NCBI GenBank assembly: GCA_032358165.1
Contig: JAALGY010000014.1
Span: 806,001-870,000 of the forward strand
Direction of reading: 5' to 3'
DNA from: Diplosphaera chodatii
Lineage: Eukaryota; Chlorophyta; Trebouxiophyceae; Prasiolales; Stichococcaceae
DNA: 64,000 nt
Made by a program: the position numbers and the translations under genes
Notes under the pieces: model-generated
Databases searched by the model: none
Seen by the model: the letters and a program-made list of their open reading frames with translations, nothing else
What the model was told of the DNA's origin: nothing
In this document: positions 57,730 through 64,000 of the stretch, in pieces
How positions within the stretch are numbered: position 1 is the stretch's first letter
Layout: each line of letters begins with the position of its first letter

Positions 57730-58569
57730 TAGGCTGCGCCGATGGGTGGTACAAAGGCAATCGCACCTGAGTATCGGTGCTTGCATACCAACACGCAGCA
57801 TGGCAAAATCCACCCCAGTTCCCTTAGTACTGATTGCACATGGTGTGAGCATGAACGTGTCGCAGCATTATACAAGTCCAAAGCACAGCATCTTTTGCAG
57901 CATTGAACACCTTCAATTCAGGTAGCTAGGTGCACCCTGCAGGCGCGGTATTGTCGATGTTTCAGTCATCTCCATTGCCGCATCTCCATTGAAGTGTTGC
58001 ACGATGCATTTACAGAGCACACGCAGTCTGAATCAGAACAAAGGATCCCAAACTCCGTCAGCGCGTCAAGATTGCACACACAACGTCTGCAATGGACCTG
58101 TTATAACCACCAATGCGAAGGTGCCTGCTCAAGAGTATGCTGCCGGACAGTAGTGTTAGACGAAAGTCAAGGCTGCAATCTCACCAAAACTGACAACACC
58201 ACCAGCTATTGGCTTCCATGCACACCCTGTTACATGCCTGTGCCACTGGCAGTGCTGTGTCTACGTGTATACAGCCAACAGACCCGCTGGCGGCAGTCTC
58301 GGCTGCAGGAGCGCTGCCAGGTTGCCACTACCAGCAGCTCAAGCAGATGTTTGCTGGCATCCACGCCCTGCCATGACGCTGACGATGGCCTATCGCTGTG
58401 TGTGACGCCGAGCAGCGGCTCCTGCATCAAAGACAGTGAACACCAGTTGCCATTGGTGCACAGGCGAGGGGCCTAACATGGTTCACATCGCAGGATTGGT
58501 TCTGGCCTGGCATTCTGGGTGCAACCAGAGTCAGAGAGCATGACAATCAGGCGAGCGCAGCACCTAGCA
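57730..58569. other. Intergenic gap
   Basis: No coding exon recognised. Probable 3' UTR of Ala-rich copy 2, then spacer. Confidence 0.45.
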
Positions 58570-59140
58570 GCATGTGAAGCCTGTGCAAGCTGGCCAGCTT
58601 GGCGTTCTGGATGCCGGGTCTGGCGCACCAGTGGTACAGGGTGCTGGCGGCTGCATAGCAGCGCATGCAGATACGTCCAATCTGGCCGCGTGACAGACAG
58701 CTGGTGCATGCAGAGGCGGTGTACGCACACAAGCGAACAGCCCCAACAGCCCACATACAACAGGACTTACAACAAGGCGATGTTGTTCAGGCAAGCATGC
58801 CGTATGGCAACATCTGCATACAACCTCAAAGTACTTGCAGCCCATTTCTCACCCTTTCTAATGCCAGTCGTGACTGGTTGTTAGCAAGGCTCTCATCGCA
58901 GGCATCGCATCCGGAAAGAGGTCATCGTCGTTAACTGCAACTGTTGCTGGGGGCTGCCGCACCGCCATCATCTCTGCAATTGCTTGTAGCAGCTCCTTCT
59001 GCAACATGCACATGGCAGATCTGCTGGAATGCTGCCAAAAGGATGCTTTCGCTCGCTCCGCCAACCCAAGGGCATCGTCACAAGTCAGCATACATGCATG
59101 CCATTGTGGCAGATCACATAGCGTGACAAACAGCCTCGCC
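58570..59140 (-). pseudogene. Relic or truncated copy of the Cys4 zinc module, with an adjoining open segment
   Basis: On the minus strand near 58680-58570 the text RICMRCYAAASTLYHW then NAKLASLHRLHMLL matches the second zinc half of copies A and B (RICASCY and AKLRGLP in B). A good donor (GTGCTG) follows. Upstream, at about 59107-58880, an open segment reads CDDALGLAERAKASFWQH and KELLQAIAEMMAVRQPP. It has coding-like composition but no counterpart in A or B. There is little space before the next gene's stop (59377) for the SAP, F-box-like and first zinc exons, so this is probably a truncated copy, although a short separate gene is possible. Confidence 0.45.
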
Positions 59141-59376
59141 GACGGTTGCATGAGCAGGCTCTGTCTACCTGCTGTTGCTTCCGGGGTGGATCGTTGACAA
59201 TCCATCTCAGTACGTCCTTCAGATTGAGCCTGCAGGACGAAGGCAGACATGTGACAACACAATGTGACCGATTGTCAAGCCCTGGACGCTTGCGTGTCAA
59301 CTGCGAAGCGGTTCATGGTGGCTTGACACTGCTCAGCCTACTTCGGTTGCAGATGTCAGCTCCTTCTGTTCAGGTG

Positions 59377-61808
59377 CTACAGCAGATGTGGACCCAGCTG
59401 CCACCTTTTTAATATCGTCATGTTGAAGAAGACCACGAGCGCCGAGACGCTCAGGCTGCCTGGCTGCCTGAACGAATTGGACAGGTCCAAGGACTCGCAT
59501 GCTGTCGCAGCCAGCAGCGTTCGCGACACCTCCTGCAGCATAGGGACAGATGCTGAACATAACAGAAGTGCCTGCGCTTACGCGAGGCTGTACTAGAGCC
59601 CAAATGGTGCATGCCCTGCTCCATACAGATGACATGGGAGTGCACATTCACACTGTTGTGAGCAAACAGCGCAAACAGCACCCAAGGCAGCATATACATT
59701 GTCATATGGGCAGGTCTGGACAGCAACACAGCTGACAACTGAATACATGGTGCTGTGGGTTGCATGGCAGATGCCACGACTTGTCAGCAAGACTCCGATG
59801 TGCAACCTGTTGGCGACACCATATCCACAAGCCAGCCTGTGCATCACTCGACGATATTGTCCTTATGAGCACAGGCTTCTCAGTGCATGCTGCCCGGTAT
59901 GGCAAACCGGCACATCACACCGTGAGGCGGTTGCATGAGAGGTCCAGGGACTTGAGGCGACCAAGGCACTCCAGGGGTGGCACTGTGAGCAAGCCGCAAT
60001 GCTCGAGGGCCAACCCCTCCAGGACTGGCAGTTTTGCTGTGCCCAGATCAAGCTCTTTGACGCAGGCGCCTGCGCGTGCAACTTAGGCAAACAGTCAAGC
60101 CGGCTGAGATGTGGCTGCACAGCACGTTTCCTCTGCCATCGTCAGCTTAGGGACGATGGCTCGAGGATGCTGGCTCTCCAGCCAAGACACAGGTCCGAGC
60201 AGGGCGGTCAGAAGCAGGCCTCAGATGCGACAACCAACGGTAAGCATCTCCGTACACGCAGCAAAGTGTCACGTACTCATGGTGGCGCAGTTCTTCAAAT
60301 GGAGGTGACGCAGCTGTGTGACCGCCGCCAGGCTTGTGAGCCGGGGACCCAGGAGCCCAGCAGTTTCGGCATCCCACCGGTGTCCAGCAATCTGTTACAT
60401 GGAACATGCGACAGATGGGCTTCACTCTGCATTGGCCGTGCACATTTGCACAACAGTGCTGTGTGGGCGCAGATTGGGTTTACTATGATGCGGTGTTTGA
60501 TGGCTATCCTGATAAACAACACATGTCAGGATACTGCTCAATGTTCAGGCATGGTACCTTGAGGACCTGTAGATTGGGCGGCCACGTTGGCGGCGGTGCA
60601 GCAGTAGATGTGGCTACAAGTCGAGTCAGGGACAACATCGTGCTGAGGCTGAGAGGCAGCTTGTGTGCGGTGTAGTCGTCCAACGTCAGGTTGACCAAGT
60701 TAGGGGGCAGCTGCAGAGTGCCCTCCAAGCTGCAGCCCCGCATGTCGAGCTTGACGAGGGACTCTAGCGCCGCCAGGCTGCTGGGAATGGTGCGCAGGCC
60801 CAGGCCACTGCCATTCCGCGACTTCACAGACAGCTGCTGCAGTTGCCTGCAGCTAGCTGCTGCTGTCAGCACAGTCGACGTGGCATCCTCCAAAGCAGCA
60901 GCCGTACCCGACTTGAAGCTTAACACGAGCTCCTCCACAGGTGCAACAGAACGCAGCATCAGCGGCATAGCTACTGCACATGATGATGATGACCACTATT
61001 GCAAAGACGTCACCGCATGTCTACAGTGTCAGCCGTTCTCGCCTCACCACAAGCTCTCTCTGCTCTTGAATTGCATCCACCAGTTGTGGGTGATCTGGTG
61101 GCAGGGTGAGCCTGTGCAGTGCCAGATGCAGGAGCCGGGCTGTGCTTGGACGCCAGGCCATACTGGTGAGCATCGTCGTACAGACGGCAGCCCCAATGTT
61201 GTTGTGGAAGTTGTCGATTCTCAGGGTGTGCACACCGTGCAGCAGGCCCAGAAGCATATGGGACGCATCCACATCACCCACATCCTGCAGCAACACCACG
61301 CACCATCAACAGCTGACGACCTAGTAGTAGCAACAAGAGTACCATGACCATACGGGTGCCATGAAACCAGCAGCCACCGGAGCAGCACCCGACCCCACCT
61401 GGTCATATGTTATCAGGATTGGGCCCAACAGCCGCAGGCGCTGAATGTCTCGCGAGCGATGCGCAGCCCACGTCAGCAAGCTGGCGAGGTCTTCTGGGAA
61501 CAGCTGCAAGGGATGCATAGCGACCTCGCGCCAGCAGGTGCTGGTTGCTGCTGAGCCTGCTACCTCTGAGCCAGCCGCGGCAGCAGCCAGACGCCGACAT
61601 GTTGATGCCGCAGCCGCCCTGTACCATCAAAGGCTACGGCTGCTGAGGACTCATCTGCGCGACGTCAACAACAAAGCGCAATGGAGTATATGACCGCTCA
61701 CCGTTCGTGTGCTGGCAGCATGCTGAGGATGTGCTGGATGAGCTCAAGCGGCATGTCTGCAAGGCGTTCGCTGACAGGGCTCTGCATCCGCTCATCGCCG
61801 GACGCCAT
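59377..61808 (-). CDS. F-box/LRR protein
   Basis: ATG at 61808 opens an F-box: LADMPLELIQHILSMLPAHE. The donor GTGAGC joins in phase at about 61616 to RAAAASTCRRLAAAAAGS, and the exon runs on through WREVAMHPLQLFPEDLASLL. Next are LLHGVHTLRIDNFHNNIG (near 61240), then LRR exons at 60968-60560 (LVKLDMRGCSLEGTLQLPPN, LVNLTLDDY), 60390-60285 (LLGPRLTSLAAVTQLRHLHL) and 60065-59925 (LPVLEGLALEHCG, then LGRLKSLDLSCNRL). A last exon begins near 59545 with TLLAATACESLDLSN and reads PGSLSVSALVVFFNM; its TAG is at 59377. Every exon after the F-box half has a close partner in the gene to the right. The inferred role is a substrate receptor of an SCF ubiquitin ligase. Confidence 0.75.
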
Positions 61809-62957
61809 TGTGCAGATCGTAGTCCCTGCTGATGATCGATGCTGATGATGCTCTGCGTCGCAGTATGTCTCCCGATCAGGAAGGTGAAGGGTGCGCGCAC
61901 AACTGAAGGTGCAGGTCAACCGGCAGGGTGGAGAGCAGGCAGACTTGCCCACTGCACCTTGCAGCGAACAGTTGAGGGACAGGAAAAGCTCGTCAGAAGG
62001 CAGCGATACGCAGGGATGTTGAAATATCCGCGTCGACAACGATGCAGAACGTCCAGTGTCTGTGCGTGTGTGATTGCAGCTATACATAGCACCCTGCTAT
62101 CTGCTTCCATCGACACTCCTGACTGCTTCTGAGATATGACCAACAACGGCAAATTCAGACATCAAGGTTCATGAACCTCAGATGTCTATTCCACGGCGGT
62201 CCCTGCGGTGCGGCAGGGACAAAGTCTTTCGACATGAGGAGAAAAGTGCTGCTAAATATGTACATCTGGCGCATCATGCGGTCTGAATTGCACAACTGGC
62301 TGTGCTCTGCACTTCGACATACTGGGGCTCAGCTGCGCACATCTGCCACGCTGCAGCTTGACTGTCTCTGCTCTTGACAAAACCAGCGATGCGCATGCCG
62401 CACGGTCTACAGAATCCACCCTGCGCCTCGCGCTCTTTGCAGCCAGGGTCGCAGAAGTGGCATTGACATCTGCCAGAAGTCGCTGCTCTTGAGTGCGAGG
62501 GCTGCTGAGTGTTGCCGTGCCGACATCATGTCAGCAAGTGCGTGTAACACCTCCTACAAAAGCACATTCATCCTGATTGGCACTGTCATGCCAAATAGTA
62601 CAATGTGCATGGCATAGATTGCACCGTAGGCACTGGTGTAGCAAAACCAACTGGCTCTTGCAAGCGATAACAGGCTACAGTAGCAAGGATGCCATCGCCT
62701 CTGACTCACTTGCTGCACCTCCTGAGCTGAGCCATCCAACGTCTGGTCCAGTGCATGTGTCAGGTTGAGTCTGTGACAACAACCAAAACACATTGTGGCA
62801 TCCCCTGTATAGTGTTGCCCTGTTCACGATGTGAATGTGCTTCTGAATGTGCAGGGCCACATGTGTGGACAGCCCATGCCAGGATAGAGCACCAGACGTA
62901 CATGCATGTGCTGGGGCTCACGGTCACATCAGTACCACGCTGCCATGTAAGCATCTC
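61809..62957. other. Intergenic gap between tandem F-box/LRR genes
   Basis: No recognised exon. Some open frames contain no motif. It should contain the promoter of the left gene and the 3' UTR of the right gene. Confidence 0.45.
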
Positions 62958-64000
62958 TCACTTCCGCAACTTCGCCATGCCGAAGAAAACGATGAGGGTG
63001 GACGCATCCAGGCTGCCTGGCTTGTCAGACCCGCTTGACATGTCCACAAACTCGCATGCCGTCGCAGCCAGCAGTGTCTGCGGCACTTCCTGCAGTGCAC
63101 AGCAGGGGCAGCCGCTCTGTTCGATCCAGCTGTGCTTGCTTTAAGCATCACTGCTGGCTTGTTGCAATAATCTGACTGGCGTTGACTGCACTGCAGTTTA
63201 CGCTCTAGCATGGCTCTGCTTATAGAATGCATGGTACATGCTGGTGTATGTGCAACCCGGCAGCAAAGCATAGCACGTCGCCTGCTGCACCAGGCTTGTG
63301 CTTTGTTTGCACAGGCTAGCCGCTGAGGCTTGTCACTTGATCTCAGCCAAGTAGACACCACACCTTGAAGCGGTTGTGTGAAAGGTCCAGGTACTTGAGA
63401 CGACTCAGGCACTGCAGGTTGGGTACTGTTTGTAGCTTGCAGGACGCCAAGCCCAGCCCCTTCAGGGCTGGAAGCGCAGCAGTGCCCGAGTCCAGCTCCC
63501 GAAAGCAGGTGCCTGCGCTCGTCAGACCCACAGTTTGAGACAACGGAACAGTAGCAGGACACAGGCAAAGATCACGATACAAGGCCTAAAAACCCATACA
63601 GAGCTCGCAAGCGGCAGCCACGAGCATGCAGATGGACGCATGCATGCTAGAGAGAGCCACAGTACGTGCACCCACTGAGCTGCAACGATCCAGATCGAGG
63701 TAGCGTAGCGCTGTCAGTGCTGCAAGAGCTGCCAGCCGGGGACCCAGCAAGCCGTTCGCTTCAGCATCCCAGAAGCGGCCGCTGATCTGCATGCAGGATG
63801 GACTGTCATTGGCTGCATGAGACACACGATGACAAACCAAACCAAAACAGCGTCACAATCTATTGTGACACAGTGCAAAGGGTCAGTCCTGCTTACACAT
63901 GCTGGTGCTGAGGTTTACAACAGGATACCTTGAGAAACTGCAGGCGAGGGGGCCAGGCTGGCAGGGGTGCTCCCGTGGAATTGGCTCTGAGGCGGGTCAG
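62958..64000 (-). CDS. F-box/LRR protein, C-terminal part (5' end off window)
   Basis: Exons from the edge inward: LTRLRANSTGAPLPAWPP (64000-63930), FWDAEANGLLGPRLAALAAL with LRYLDLDRCSSVG (63785-63670), FRELDSGTAALPALKGLGL with CLSRLKYLDLSHNRFK (63520-63365) and EVPQTLLAATACEFVDM followed by PGSLDASTLIVFFGMAKLRK (63095-62958, TGA). Each matches an exon of the gene at 59377-61808 in order, so they are tandem paralogues. The F-box itself lies beyond the window and is assumed from the paralogue. Confidence 0.7.

Noticed and set aside
1..64000. tRNA, rRNA, CRISPR or bacterial operon
   Set aside because: No cloverleaf with a GGTTCRA-type arm was found, and there are no regularly spaced repeats. 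Pervasive introns point to a eukaryotic nuclear genome.

Overview
The window looks like nuclear DNA of a green alga (Chlorophyta). It is intron-dense. Short GC-rich exons sit in lower-GC introns with GTGAG/GTGCG-type donors and CAG acceptors. Proteins are rich in Ala, Gly, Gln and Ser. There are chlorophyte-style SnRK2-like kinases, and two secreted proteins carry the algal-looking RSLLQ motif after a signal peptide. The order or species cannot be fixed from this; a Sphaeroplealean-type chlorophyte is a guess. Gene models were built by eye by chaining exons through splice phases. Spans are more reliable than individual exon edges, and several 5' ends are open.

Layout: (1) 1-3842, two tandem plus-strand LRR genes, the first cut by the window edge and the second with an F-box. 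(2) 5282-11000, two tandem minus-strand paralogues with a SAP-like helix, an F-box-like segment and a split Cys4 zinc motif. (3) 11477-14686, ureidoglycolate amidohydrolase, the purine/ureide nitrogen-salvage enzyme, with an N-terminal signal. (4) 15207-18673 (+) and 19892-23471 (-), a tail-to-tail pair of SnRK2-like kinases with departures in the Gly-loop and HRD motif. (5) 24341-27267 (-), a Crinkler/fungal-kinase-like gene with a degenerate kinase core. (6) 28427-30656 (-), an aquaporin-family channel whose two NPA boxes read TPT and SPA. (7) 32594-33925 (+), 1-Cys peroxiredoxin. (8) 34628-38733 (-), a Lon N-terminal (substrate-binding) domain protein, divergent from (9) 39506-41595 (+), a short-chain dehydrogenase with a possible organelle presequence. 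(10) 42956-48298 (+), a large low-complexity and helical protein of unknown function. (11) 49198-52726 and 53600-57729 (+), two tandem paralogues encoding secreted, extremely Ala-rich proteins built from matching exon modules and ending in a conserved Pro-rich tail. (12) about 58570-59140 (-), a relic or truncated third copy of the zinc motif of group 2, beside an unexplained open segment. (13) 59377-61808 and 62958-64000 (-), two tandem F-box/LRR genes, the second cut by the right edge.

Nothing here is an operon. The themes are local tandem duplication (LRR/F-box at both ends, the SAP/F-box pair, the kinase pair, the Ala-rich pair) interleaved with single-copy housekeeping genes. The Ala-rich secreted pair is the best candidate for something undescribed. 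No tRNA, rRNA, CRISPR array or intact transposon was recognised.
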